Origin: JBCBDX01 sp039822005
Lineage (GTDB): Bacteria; Pseudomonadota; Alphaproteobacteria; Rhizobiales; Rhizobiaceae
Assembly: GCA_039822005.1 (NCBI GenBank)
Contig: JBCBMZ010000007.1
Coordinates: forward strand, 1-64,000
Direction: 5' to 3'
DNA: 64,000 bases
Of the stretch, positions 9,326 to 17,960 are shown in pieces; position 1 is the stretch's first letter, and the number at the start of each line of letters is the position of its first letter. The notes below the pieces were generated by a model. It did no database searches. It had not been told where the DNA came from and worked only from the letters and a program-made list of their open reading frames with translations. A program made the position numbers and the translations under genes.

Positions 9326-10469
9326 CAAAGGACTATTTGCGGATTGGTGGTGGACGGTTGACCGCTGGTTCCTGCTTGCATTCGGGCTCCTGATGGGCTT
9401 TGGAATGATGCTGTCCTTTGCGGCCAGTCCCAATGTCGCTGAGCGCATTGGGTTGGACACGTTTCATTTCGTGGAGCGTCACGCCATCTTTCTGATCCCC
9501 GCCCTTTTTGTCATGCTCGCGCTGTCGTTCCTCGACGATCGCCAGACGCGACGTCTGGCTTTGCTTGTCTTGTGTGGTTCACTGGCGCTGATGATGTTTG
9601 CGCTGTTCTTCGGCATTGAAGTCAAAGGGTCGCGGCGCTGGGTCCGTCTGGCTGGCATTTCCATTCAACCATCTGAATTTCTAAAGCCGGCCTTTGTCAT
9701 ATTGTGTGCCTGGCTCTTTGCTGAACATGCCCGCCGTCCGGATATCCCGGGCAATCTGTTTGCTGGCATCTTGTTTGCCATCGCCGGCTCGTTGCTGATT
9801 GCGCAACCGGATCTGGGTCAGACGATTTTGCTGGCCGGCACATGGGGTGCCATGTTCTTTCTGGCAGGAATGAACTGGCTTTGGATTGGTGTCTTAGGCG
9901 GCATTGGTGCGGTCGGGCTTGTCGGCGCCTATCTGACCATTCCGCATGTGGCCAGCCGGATTGACCGCTTCATCAGCGGGCAGGGTGATACATTCCAGGT
10001 GGATACCGGCCGTGAGGCAATCGTACGTGGGGGTTGGTTTGGCCAGGGTCCCGGCGAAGGCACCGTGAAGCGCATATTACCCGACAGCCATACCGACTTT
10101 GTTTTCGCCGTGTTGGGTGAAGAATATGGTGTAGTTGCCTGCATGATCCTGGTCACCATATTTGGCTTCATTGTTCTGCGCGGCCTGATGAAAGGTGCTT
10201 CTGAACAAGATCAGTTCCGCCGACTGGCAGTTTGTGGCCTTGTTGTCTTATTAGGGCTGCAATCGATGATCAATATCATGGTCAATTTGAACTTGTTGCC
10301 TGCCAAAGGCATGACGTTGCCATTTGTATCCTATGGTGGCTCGTCCATGATTGCGGTTGCAATGACGGCAGGCTTTCTTTTGTCCCTCACGCGGAGAAGG
10401 GCGGAGCAACGTTCGCGGCAAATTCGTTTTCACGCGGCGGATGAACGAACCGCTGTACCGGCGGAGTAG
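9309..10469 (+). CDS. ftsW: Septal peptidoglycan glycosyltransferase FtsW
   Basis: SEDS-family polymerase working with FtsI. The product is 386 residues with about ten membrane spans and the family features W-W-T-V-D-R near the N-terminus, the SRRW-IQPSEFLKPA block near 110-125 and the C-terminal PFVSYGGSS motif near 338. The GTG start inside murD gives the usual N-terminus. The charged C-terminal tail (RRRAEQRSRQ) is cytoplasmic. Confidence 0.94.
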   Translation: MYRRSDKGLFADWWWTVDRWFLLAFGLLMGFGMMLSFAASPNVAERIGLDTFHFVERHAIFLIPALFVMLALSFLDDRQTRRLALLVLCGSLALMMFALFFGIEVKGSRRWVRLAGISIQPSEFLKPAFVILCAWLFAEHARRPDIPGNLFAGILFAIAGSLLIAQPDLGQTILLAGTWGAMFFLAGMNWLWIGVLGGIGAVGLVGAYLTIPHVASRIDRFISGQGDTFQVDTGREAIVRGGWFGQGPGEGTVKRILPDSHTDFVFAVLGEEYGVVACMILVTIFGFIVLRGLMKGASEQDQFRRLAVCGLVVLLGLQSMINIMVNLNLLPAKGMTLPFVSYGGSSMIAVAMTAGFLLSLTRRRAEQRSRQIRFHAADERTAVPAE

Positions 10470-10473
10470 GGAC

Positions 10474-11595
10474 ATGGAAGCCAAAGGTTCGATTGTGGTC
10501 AGTGCCGGAGGCACGGGCGGGCATTTGTTCCCCGCTGAATCGCTGGCGCACGAATTGATTGCGCGTGGCTGGGAAGTTCAACTTTTTACCGACAAACGCG
10601 CGACGAGGTTCGCTGACCGGTTTCCAGCGTCCGAGTTGCATGTTGTCGCGTCAGGCACACCGTCGGGCAAAGATCCGTTCAAACTGATGTCCGCCGGGTT
10701 TTCGATTTTGAAGGGCCTTGTCCAGTCCCGTTCTCTCATGAAATCCATCATGCCGAAGGTGGTGATTGGTTTTGGTGGTTATCCGACAGTTCCGCCTTTG
10801 ATTTCAGCCCATGGCTTGTGTCCGACGATCATTCACGAGCAAAATGCTGTGATGGGCCGGGCAAACAAGCTGCTCTCCAAACGTGTGACGGCCATTGCCG
10901 GCGGTTTCTTGCAAGCAGAAGGTGAGCATGCCGACAAGATTGTCGTGACCGGAAACCCGGTGCGGCCTGCCGTTTTGGAGGCTGCTAAAGCGCCATACGA
11001 TGCCCCCGATGGTGATAGTGCTCTCAATGTAGTGGTGTTCGGCGGCAGCCAAGGCGCAAGTTTTTTCTCGCAGATCATGCCGTCGGCTTTTGCTGGCTTG
11101 CCGCACGGGTTGCGCGAGCGTTTGGTTGTCACCCATCAGGCGCGCCCCGAAGATGAGGTTGGCGCGAAAATCGCTTATGAAGAAGCGGGCATCAACGCCA
11201 AAGTGGAATTGTTCTTCCCCGACTTGCCTTCGCGAATTGCGAAGGCGCATCTGGTGATCGCACGATCTGGCGCTTCAACCGTCACAGAGATCGGTGCGAT
11301 CGGGCGGCCGACCATATTCGTTCCTTATCCGCATGCGCTAGACCATGACCAAGCTGCCAATGCCGCGCAGATGAAGGAGGCAGGTGGTGCGCTGGTGCGC
11401 GGCGAACACGAGTTGAGCGTTGAGGCGATGACGATAGAACTGAAAGCTTTGTTGGGTGATCCGGTCAAACTCCGGACGATGGCCAAAGCTGCCCACGCCG
11501 CAGGCAAGCGTGATGCGGCCAGCTTGCTTGCCGATCTGGCAGAGGCTATGGCCGAGGGCCAGACAATCGGGTCATTCAAAGGCGCGCACGCATAA
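10474..11595 (+). CDS. murG: Undecaprenyldiphospho-muramoylpentapeptide GlcNAc-transferase MurG
   Basis: MurG converts lipid I to lipid II on the inner face of the membrane. The 373-residue protein has the glycine-rich loop SAGGTGGHLFPA near residue 10, FGGYPT near 90 and the nucleotide-binding ARSGASTVTE block near 265. ATG 10474 is preferred (GTAGGGA just upstream, normal family N-terminus). An upstream ATG at 10441 would overlap ftsW by 29 bases. Confidence 0.95.
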   Translation: MEAKGSIVVSAGGTGGHLFPAESLAHELIARGWEVQLFTDKRATRFADRFPASELHVVASGTPSGKDPFKLMSAGFSILKGLVQSRSLMKSIMPKVVIGFGGYPTVPPLISAHGLCPTIIHEQNAVMGRANKLLSKRVTAIAGGFLQAEGEHADKIVVTGNPVRPAVLEAAKAPYDAPDGDSALNVVVFGGSQGASFFSQIMPSAFAGLPHGLRERLVVTHQARPEDEVGAKIAYEEAGINAKVELFFPDLPSRIAKAHLVIARSGASTVTEIGAIGRPTIFVPYPHALDHDQAANAAQMKEAGGALVRGEHELSVEAMTIELKALLGDPVKLRTMAKAAHAAGKRDAASLLADLAEAMAEGQTIGSFKGAHA

Positions 11596-11616
11596 ACTCA
11601 CGATCGGAACGTTCCC

Positions 11617-13023
11617 ATGAAAATGCCGCAGACGATAGGATTGGTGCACTTTGTCGGCATTGGTGGCATTGGCATGTCCGGCATTGCGGAAGTGTTGCAC
11701 AATCTGGGTTACAAGGTTCAGGGTTCTGATCAGGCTGACGGGCAGAATGTGCAGCGGCTGCGCGCCAAAGGTGTTGACGTTTTTGTCGGCCATTCGCCTG
11801 ACAATTTGGGTGATGCCGAGGTAGTTGTAGTCTCCACGGCCATCAAGAAAGACAATCCGGAGTTGGTCGCAGCGCGAGAGCGTGTGTTGCCGGTTGTGCG
11901 CCGCGCCGAAATGCTCGCCGAGGTGATGCGGTTCCGCAATTGCATTGCCATTGGTGGCACGCACGGCAAGACAACAACGACATCCATGGTGGCCAGTCTG
12001 CTCGAGGCCGGCGACATGGATCCCACCGTCATCAATGGGGGGATCATCAATGCCTACGGCACCAATGCGCGCATGGGCGAGGGTGAGTGGATGGTTGTTG
12101 AGGCAGATGAAAGCGACGGCACATTTCTCAAACTTCCTGCTGATGTGGCTGTGATCACCAACATCGATCCGGAGCATCTTGACCATTATGGCTCGTTTGA
12201 CGCGGTGCGCGAGGCTTTCCGGCAGTTTGTGGAAAACGTCCCCTTTTATGGCTTTGGGGTCGCGTGCATTGACCATCCAGAGGTGCAGGCGCTGGTCAGC
12301 CGCATTACGGACCGTCGTCTGATCACCTATGGCACCAACCCGCAGGCTGACGTGCGTTTTACCCCAACCGGGATGGACGGTTCGACCTCGTTGTTTGACG
12401 TCGAGATCAGGGATCGCAAGTCAGGCGAACCGATCGCCTTGGATGGCTTGGCGCTGCCAATGCCCGGTCTTCATAATGTGTCGAACGCAACCGCGGCTAT
12501 CGCCGTGGCACACGAGCTTGGCTTGACGCCAGCCCAGATCAAAGCCGGCCTGGCATCTTTCAGCGGTGTCAAACGTCGTTTTACGCATACTGGCGATTGG
12601 GAAGGTGTGCGCATCTTTGACGATTATGCGCATCATCCAGTTGAGATCAAAGCGGTGTTGCACGCTGCGCGCCAAGCGGCGGGAGAAGCCCGCGTTTTTG
12701 CGGTCATGCAGCCGCATCGCTTCTCTCGATTGAACGATCTGTTTGATGACTTTGCGGCATGTTTCAACGAGGCGGATATTGCGCTCATTGCGCCAGTCTA
12801 TGCAGCCGGTGAAGCGCCAATGGATGGTGTTCACTCCGAGGAATTGGTGAGCCGGATGCGCGCTAGCGGGCACCGTGACGCGCGATTGATAGCCGGTTCT
12901 GATGATGTCGTACCCACTATCAAGGCTGAAGCAAAGGCGGGTGACTATGTGATTTACCTTGGTGCCGGGAACATCACACAGTGGGCTTACGCCCTGCCCG
13001 AACAGCTGAGGGGTGGACATTGA
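11617..13023 (+). CDS. murC: UDP-N-acetylmuramate--L-alanine ligase MurC
   Basis: First amino-acid ligase of the stem-peptide pathway, 468 residues. It shows HFVGIGGIGMSGIAE at the N-terminus, the ATP loop GGTHGKTTTT near 112-121, DESDG near 165 and DDYAHHP near 339. All are canonical. It lies 21 bases after murG, and its stop overlaps the murB start by one base. Confidence 0.96.
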   Translation: MKMPQTIGLVHFVGIGGIGMSGIAEVLHNLGYKVQGSDQADGQNVQRLRAKGVDVFVGHSPDNLGDAEVVVVSTAIKKDNPELVAARERVLPVVRRAEMLAEVMRFRNCIAIGGTHGKTTTTSMVASLLEAGDMDPTVINGGIINAYGTNARMGEGEWMVVEADESDGTFLKLPADVAVITNIDPEHLDHYGSFDAVREAFRQFVENVPFYGFGVACIDHPEVQALVSRITDRRLITYGTNPQADVRFTPTGMDGSTSLFDVEIRDRKSGEPIALDGLALPMPGLHNVSNATAAIAVAHELGLTPAQIKAGLASFSGVKRRFTHTGDWEGVRIFDDYAHHPVEIKAVLHAARQAAGEARVFAVMQPHRFSRLNDLFDDFAACFNEADIALIAPVYAAGEAPMDGVHSEELVSRMRASGHRDARLIAGSDDVVPTIKAEAKAGDYVIYLGAGNITQWAYALPEQLRGGH

Positions 13024-13997
13024 TGGCACGGGTTGACGGTGATGCGCTGCTTGATCGTCTCCGCCCTGTTGTTGGGGAGGTTAAGGGACGCCTGACCCCC
13101 AACGCGCCGATGAGTGCGGTGACCTGGTTTCGAACCGGTGGTCCGGCTGAAGTGCTTTTTCAACCCGCAGATGAAGAGGATCTGGCGGCGTTTCTTTCTG
13201 CTTTGCCCGACGATGTGCCGGTATTGGTTGTTGGTGTTGGCTCCAATTTGATGGTGCGCGATGGCGGCATAAAAGGTGTTGTCATCCGGCTTTCAGCACG
13301 CGGCTTTGGGGGCATCGAGCCATTGGGTGAGCATCGGTTGGATGTGGGCACGGCCGTTCCCGACAAGATGCTGGCGGCACGCGCACGTGATGCTGGTATC
13401 GGGGGGCTTCACTTTTACCACGGGATACCCGGGGCACTGGGCGGGGCGCTGCGCATGAACGCCGGTGCCAATGGTTTTGAGACCGGTGAGCGTGTTGTCG
13501 AAGTACATGGTCTTGATCGCCAAGGTGCCAAGAAAATCCTGACCAATGAAGATATGGGTTATCGCTACCGCCATTCATCGGCGCCCTCAGATTTGATTTT
13601 CACACATGCAGTTCTTGAAGGTTTTGCCGAACTGCCAGCTGTGATCCAAAAGCTTATGGATGAGGTGCAGCATCATCGCGAAACGGTTCAGCCCATCAAA
13701 GAGAAGACCGGCGGTTCGACGTTCAAGAACCCGGAAGGGACATCGGCGTGGAAAGAGGTCGACAAAGCGGGATGCCGCGGTTTGACGATCGGTGGCGCGC
13801 AGATGTCGCCGATGCACTGCAACTTCATGATAAACACGGGCGCTGCCACCAGCCATGCGCTGGAATTGTTGGGCGAGACTGTACGCGAACGTGTGTTGGA
13901 TCATTCGGGCATACGTCTGGAATGGGAAATCAAGCGCATCGGTGAATTTGCGCCCAATGAAGAGCCGGTGCAGCCGTTTAACGGCCGGATGCTGTAA
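13023..13997 (+). CDS. murB: UDP-N-acetylenolpyruvoylglucosamine reductase MurB
   Basis: FAD-dependent reductase completing UDP-MurNAc synthesis. The 324-residue product has TWFRTGGPAEVLF near residue 35, the FAD-binding VGVGSNLMVRDGG near 75 and the catalytic-serine motif KTGGSTFKNP near 230. ATG 13023 overlaps the murC stop (TGATG). It is the last gene of the first dcw block; dddP begins 82 bases later. Confidence 0.95.
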   Translation: MARVDGDALLDRLRPVVGEVKGRLTPNAPMSAVTWFRTGGPAEVLFQPADEEDLAAFLSALPDDVPVLVVGVGSNLMVRDGGIKGVVIRLSARGFGGIEPLGEHRLDVGTAVPDKMLAARARDAGIGGLHFYHGIPGALGGALRMNAGANGFETGERVVEVHGLDRQGAKKILTNEDMGYRYRHSSAPSDLIFTHAVLEGFAELPAVIQKLMDEVQHHRETVQPIKEKTGGSTFKNPEGTSAWKEVDKAGCRGLTIGGAQMSPMHCNFMINTGAATSHALELLGETVRERVLDHSGIRLEWEIKRIGEFAPNEEPVQPFNGRML

Positions 13998-14079
13998 TTC
14001 CGACCTGCCACTTCGCAAACTGAAATCGACAATCTGATGATAAGCGCCTTGTTTGGTTCAGGTGACCTGGAGGTGTGTC

Positions 14080-15423
14080 ATGAATTTTCAGCCGGGGCTT
14101 CAATCATCGAACCGAAAGATCGATCCGGCACGCCGACGCGCCTCTCACCTATTGAAAGTAGACGGGACGCCGCTGGATCCGGATCGGGTCGAAATTGGTC
14201 CCACGGATGCTGCATTTGCAGAATGGGAAGGCCTTGGCCTCACGCCACCAAATGTGCCGCTCATGCGCGCATATCGCCATGCACGGGTTGTCGCCGAAAT
14301 CAACCGGCGTGGGCTGGCTGGTGTGTTGCTCTATGACCCTCTCAACCTGCGCTATGCGAGCGATTCCTCCAATATGCATGTGTGGATTTTGCACAATCCT
14401 GCCCGTGCCTGTTTCGTCGGCGCCGACGGGCACATGATTGTGTGGGACTACAACAATTGCCAGTTTTTGAATGCGCATCTGCCGCTCATCAAAGAAGTAC
14501 GCCAGTGCAAGGCGCTATTTTATTTTTCTGCCGGCGATGCGCAATGGGACAAGGCCCGCGAGTTTGCCGCTGAGATCGCTGATGTGGTGGCCAACCACGG
14601 TGGTGGCGAAAAGTGTATTGCTGTCGACAAAATGGAGTTGCATGGAGCGGAGGCGCTGGAAAATGCCGGACTTGACGTGGTTTCGGGCCAAGAGCTGATG
14701 GAGCATGCACGGCTGATCAAGGGTCCGGACGAGATCAATGCGATGCGCTGCGCCATGGCGACTTGTGAGATCGCCATGGCTGAAATGGAAGAAGCAGCCG
14801 TTAGGGATATCGCAGAAACAGAGCTTTGGGCGATCTTGCACAGAGAGAATATCGCCCGCGGCGGCGAGTGGATCGAAACACGGATATTAGCGTCGGGCCC
14901 ACGCACCAACCCTTGGTTTCAAGAGGCGGGGCCGCGCAAGCTGCAGGATGGTGATCTGCTCGCTTATGATACCGACCTTATTGGTCCCTATGGCATGTGC
15001 GCGGATTTGAGCCGCACGATTTATGTGGGTGATGGCGAGCCGAGCGCAGAGCAACGAGATGTGTTTGAGGTTGCTTACGATCATATCATGACGAATATGG
15101 AGTTGTTGAAGCCGGGCGTGCTCTTTTCTGAACTCACGCACTTGGCCAAACCTTTGCCCGAAGCCTATCGTCACCAACGCTATTCCTGCTGTTTCCACGG
15201 GGTGGGGCTTTGTGATGAATTCCCCTGTGTGACCTATCCCGAGGATTTCCGTGAAGGCGCGATGGACTATCCACTTGAGCCGGGCATGACGCTGTGCGTT
15301 GAGTGCTACGCGGGCAAGGTCGACGGTCGTGAAGGTGTAAAGCTGGAAGATCAGGTACTCATTACCAAAGACGGGTATGAAAATCTGACGAAGCACCCGT
15401 TTGATCCCAAGCTCCTGCCATGA
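14080..15423 (+). CDS. dddP: Dimethylsulfoniopropionate lyase DddP (M24 fold)
   Basis: The 447-residue protein has the creatinase/prolidase fold but follows DddP rather than peptidases. It starts with the DddP-like NRKIDPAR and has EIGPT-AFAEW near 38-50. The metal and active-site residues known from the Ruegeria enzyme all line up with a constant offset: D297, D299, D309, Y368, H373, D379, E408 and E423. The gap of ten residues between the second and third aspartates is preserved. DddP cleaves DMSP to dimethyl sulfide and acrylate in the cytoplasm. The ATG has GGAGG six bases upstream; an earlier TTG at 14053 lacks one. It may be co-transcribed with murB. A DddP-like peptidase cannot be fully excluded. 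Confidence 0.88.
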   Translation: MNFQPGLQSSNRKIDPARRRASHLLKVDGTPLDPDRVEIGPTDAAFAEWEGLGLTPPNVPLMRAYRHARVVAEINRRGLAGVLLYDPLNLRYASDSSNMHVWILHNPARACFVGADGHMIVWDYNNCQFLNAHLPLIKEVRQCKALFYFSAGDAQWDKAREFAAEIADVVANHGGGEKCIAVDKMELHGAEALENAGLDVVSGQELMEHARLIKGPDEINAMRCAMATCEIAMAEMEEAAVRDIAETELWAILHRENIARGGEWIETRILASGPRTNPWFQEAGPRKLQDGDLLAYDTDLIGPYGMCADLSRTIYVGDGEPSAEQRDVFEVAYDHIMTNMELLKPGVLFSELTHLAKPLPEAYRHQRYSCCFHGVGLCDEFPCVTYPEDFREGAMDYPLEPGMTLCVECYAGKVDGREGVKLEDQVLITKDGYENLTKHPFDPKLLP

Positions 15424-15479
15424 ATGCCAAATTTGGCACCCTCACACCTTTTTTAAGAAGCAGGTGGCGCTTCTTGCCA

Positions 15480-15516
15480 CAAAAAACCCGCCAACGTGGT
15501 GCGTCGACGGGCTTTG
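15480..15516 (-). terminator. Intrinsic terminator of the small minus-strand gene
   Basis: Read on the minus strand, AAAGCCCGTC pairs with GGCGGGTTTT (ten pairs including wobbles) and is followed by six T. It lies about 25 bases beyond the stop of the 52-residue minus-strand gene. Confidence 0.6.
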
Positions 15517-15539
15517 GTGCTTATTCGTAACGCCGCGCG

Positions 15540-15698
15540 TTAGTGCGTGTTGGGGGTAGGCGCAGTGACGCCTTTCTCTGCCTTCAGCACCATGCGTTCA
15601 AATGTGGCGAACTCGGATCTAGTAAATCCGTTTTTTTCGCGGTCTTTCGTGATCGCCGGAGCGATCCATCCAGACCAAATTGTCATATAATTCAACAT
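15540..15698 (-). CDS. Small protein of 52 residues, unknown
   Basis: This short minus-strand frame encodes a protein starting MLNYMTIWSGWIAPA and ending TAPTPNTH, with a charged middle (TKDREKNGFTRSEFATFERM). It has AAGGAAG about seven bases before the ATG and its own intrinsic terminator downstream, so it looks like an independent small gene. It is surrounded by plus-strand genes (dddP and the MATE exporter). The N-terminal part could lie at a membrane surface. I do not recognise the family. Confidence 0.55.
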   Translation of the reverse strand: MLNYMTIWSGWIAPAITKDREKNGFTRSEFATFERMVLKAEKGVTAPTPNTH

Positions 15699-15848
15699 AT
15701 TGGTCTTCCTTTGTTTGTCTGCTTGATCTTCATATAATAGTTCACCGGCTAAATGTCTAGATGCGAACGGATCGCAATTAGCTGATATTTTGAGCAGCCA
15801 TCATGGCGTCCAGTTGACCTGGCTGAAAAATGGGCAGATGGAGGCTTC

Positions 15849-17249
15849 ATGTCCGCATCGCCGACCACTCAATTGCCGCCATCGCCCGAAGGGCTCCCGC
15901 TGGTTGCGCACGCAAAGGCCGCGCTCCTTGTGGGCGTGCCGCTTGTCGGGTCACAGCTCGGCGGTATGCTGATGAACACGACCGACACCGTCATGCTGGG
16001 TTGGTACGGTATTGAAGAATTGGCCGCCGGTGCGCTTGCGACGCAATTCTGGTTCACGGTCATGATGTTTGGTGCCGGGTTTGCCTATGCGGTTGTTCCC
16101 ATGGCGGCGGAGGCAGAGGGACAGGGCGATGTTCGACAGGTCCGCCGCTCGGTGCGCATGGGCCTTTGGGTTTGTGCCGCCTATGTAGCGCTGGTGATGC
16201 CGCTTTTATGGTTTTCCGAGGCGATATTTCTGGCGCTTGGGCAGGACCCGGTCGTAGCGAAACTTGGCGGTCAGTATATGCGCATTTCGCAATGGGCGAT
16301 GGTCACCGTCTTGCTTTGGTGGGCACTGCGCGGTTTTTTGACCGCGATCGAGCGCACCCAGTTTGTTTTCTGGGTCACCCTTTTGGGCGTGATCGTCAAT
16401 GTCGGCTTGAACTGGCTTTTCATATTCGGGAATGGCGGCATGCCCGAGTTGGGCATCCGTGGTGCAGCCATCGCAACGCTTGGTACCAATATCGTGATAT
16501 TCGGCGCGATTTGTTTCTTTTGTCTATTTGAGCCTCGGGCACTTCGGTATGAAATTTTTGTGCGTTTTTGGCGGCCTGATTGGGACGCTTTCAACCGTGT
16601 CTGCAGGCTTGGATTGCCGATCGGTGCGATGATAACGGCCGAAACCGGCATGTTCATATTCGCGTCAATCTTTATGGGCTGGCTGGGCGTTGTGGCCTTG
16701 GCCGCGCACGGGATTGTGCTGCAGATCGCCTCGTTGGCCTTTATGGTGCCGATGGGCATGGCGCAGGTCGCAACCGCACGCGTTGGCACTTATTATGGTC
16801 GTAAGCATCACGCCAATGTGGTCCGGGCCGCTTATGCTGTTCTGGCCTTGTGCATGGGCTTTGCCACGTTTGCGGCCTGCGTGTTTTTGCTGATCCCTGA
16901 ATCTCTCATATCCCTGTTCCTGGATGAGACAAAAACAGATGCGCTTCAGGTGCTCTTGTTTGCGACGCCGCTCCTTTTTGTGGCCGCTTGTTTTCAATTG
17001 ACCGATACGGCCCAAGCGATCGGCGCGGCAAACTTGCGCGGTATTCAAGATACGAAAATTCCGATGTTCATTGCGATAATTGCCTATTGGCCCATCGGGC
17101 TCACATCCGCATTTGTTCTGGCTTTTTGGTCTGGCTTGGGCGGGTTGGGCGTATGGACCGGCTTGGCCCTGGGCCTGGCGGTTGCAGCGGTTTTACTAAA
17201 CTGGCGTTTTTATCTTCTGACGCGCGACCGGCGGCTATTCGCAGCGTAG
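15849..17249 (+). CDS. MATE family efflux transporter
   Basis: The 466-residue integral membrane protein has about twelve spans in two related halves. Hallmarks are LVGSQLGGMLMNTTDTVMLG near residue 35 and the second-half GAMITAETGMF near 260. MATE proteins export cationic drugs or metabolites using Na+ or H+. The ATG has GGAGG just upstream. The 3' end overlaps the convergent secreted-protein gene by 15 bases. The natural substrate cannot be deduced. Confidence 0.9.
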   Translation: MSASPTTQLPPSPEGLPLVAHAKAALLVGVPLVGSQLGGMLMNTTDTVMLGWYGIEELAAGALATQFWFTVMMFGAGFAYAVVPMAAEAEGQGDVRQVRRSVRMGLWVCAAYVALVMPLLWFSEAIFLALGQDPVVAKLGGQYMRISQWAMVTVLLWWALRGFLTAIERTQFVFWVTLLGVIVNVGLNWLFIFGNGGMPELGIRGAAIATLGTNIVIFGAICFFCLFEPRALRYEIFVRFWRPDWDAFNRVCRLGLPIGAMITAETGMFIFASIFMGWLGVVALAAHGIVLQIASLAFMVPMGMAQVATARVGTYYGRKHHANVVRAAYAVLALCMGFATFAACVFLLIPESLISLFLDETKTDALQVLLFATPLLFVAACFQLTDTAQAIGAANLRGIQDTKIPMFIAIIAYWPIGLTSAFVLAFWSGLGGLGVWTGLALGLAVAAVLLNWRFYLLTRDRRLFAA

Positions 17250-17711
17250 CGTTGCTATAGCGCGGTAATCGCCGGCTGCGAATGTGTCACTGCCGGTTTT
17301 ACGGATAATCATTCGCACCCGTGCACGCGTTTCGCCCTGATTGAGTGTGGCCGGACCGGTAGTCCAGCCAAAAACAGTGTCGCGACGGCCACGCACTTCT
17401 GTTTGGAATGTCTCCGGAGAGCCGACATCGGTTGCCGGTTCTTGGTCAAAGACAGTCGGGCCGTCGACTGAAAGTTCAAAGCCACTAACATTGGTGAAGA
17501 CGTTAACGCGGGCGTTGCCGCCGCCCGTGTTCGAACGGAGGACAGTGTCACCGTTTGTCATTGTCAGCTGACCATCACGTATAACGACCATGGTGCAGGT
17601 GCTTGTCACAGTGGCGGTAAATGGCATGTCAACCGCCTGCGCCGCCGAGACAGCCGAGCCGTTCAAAGCCAAGGCTGCCGCCAGTGCCTTCAGTGTCGCT
17701 TGCTTTTCCAT
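17235..17711 (-). CDS. Secreted hypothetical protein with a cysteine pair
   Basis: The 158-residue product has an N-terminal signal peptide (about 1-26, cleavage near SAAQA). The mature part is predicted beta-rich and carries Cys39 (VTSTCTM) and Cys157 at the extreme C-terminus (LRCE). An early and a terminal cysteine in a beta-sandwich-like protein recalls spore-coat-U/pilin-like exported proteins, but there is no clear motif, so function is unknown. It is convergent with the MATE gene and divergent from ddl. Confidence 0.75.
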   Translation of the reverse strand: MEKQATLKALAAALALNGSAVSAAQAVDMPFTATVTSTCTMVVIRDGQLTMTNGDTVLRSNTGGGNARVNVFTNVSGFELSVDGPTVFDQEPATDVGSPETFQTEVRGRRDTVFGWTTGPATLNQGETRARVRMIIRKTGSDTFAAGDYRAIATLRCE

Positions 17712-17960
17712 CCGGTTCTCCCTCTTCGAAACCCAGGCATGTTAGCAGGGCGCTGTTAGTACGCGGTTAAGTGGTGCCTCCAATTTGGCACATCGCTTTA
17801 ACAACTTGAGCGGGTGCCCGGGTTCTTGCCAGTCCAATACCTGTCTGATTCACTGCAGATGATTCGGGAGCTTATTGTTGTTTGGCTCTCCAGCTTTCAA
17901 TCAGCGTAAGAGTCGGTGCGTTAACGGCAGATGCTTCTCGCCTTGGCATGGGGGATGAAT

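Noticed and set aside
15425..15438. Perfect palindrome TGCCAAATTTGGCA just after dddP as a terminator
   Set aside because: No T-run follows within a normal distance; it may be a protein-binding site or chance, so it was not called.
15455..15475. AAGAAGC/GCTTCTT hairpin after dddP as a terminator
   Set aside because: Neither strand has a T-run after the stem.
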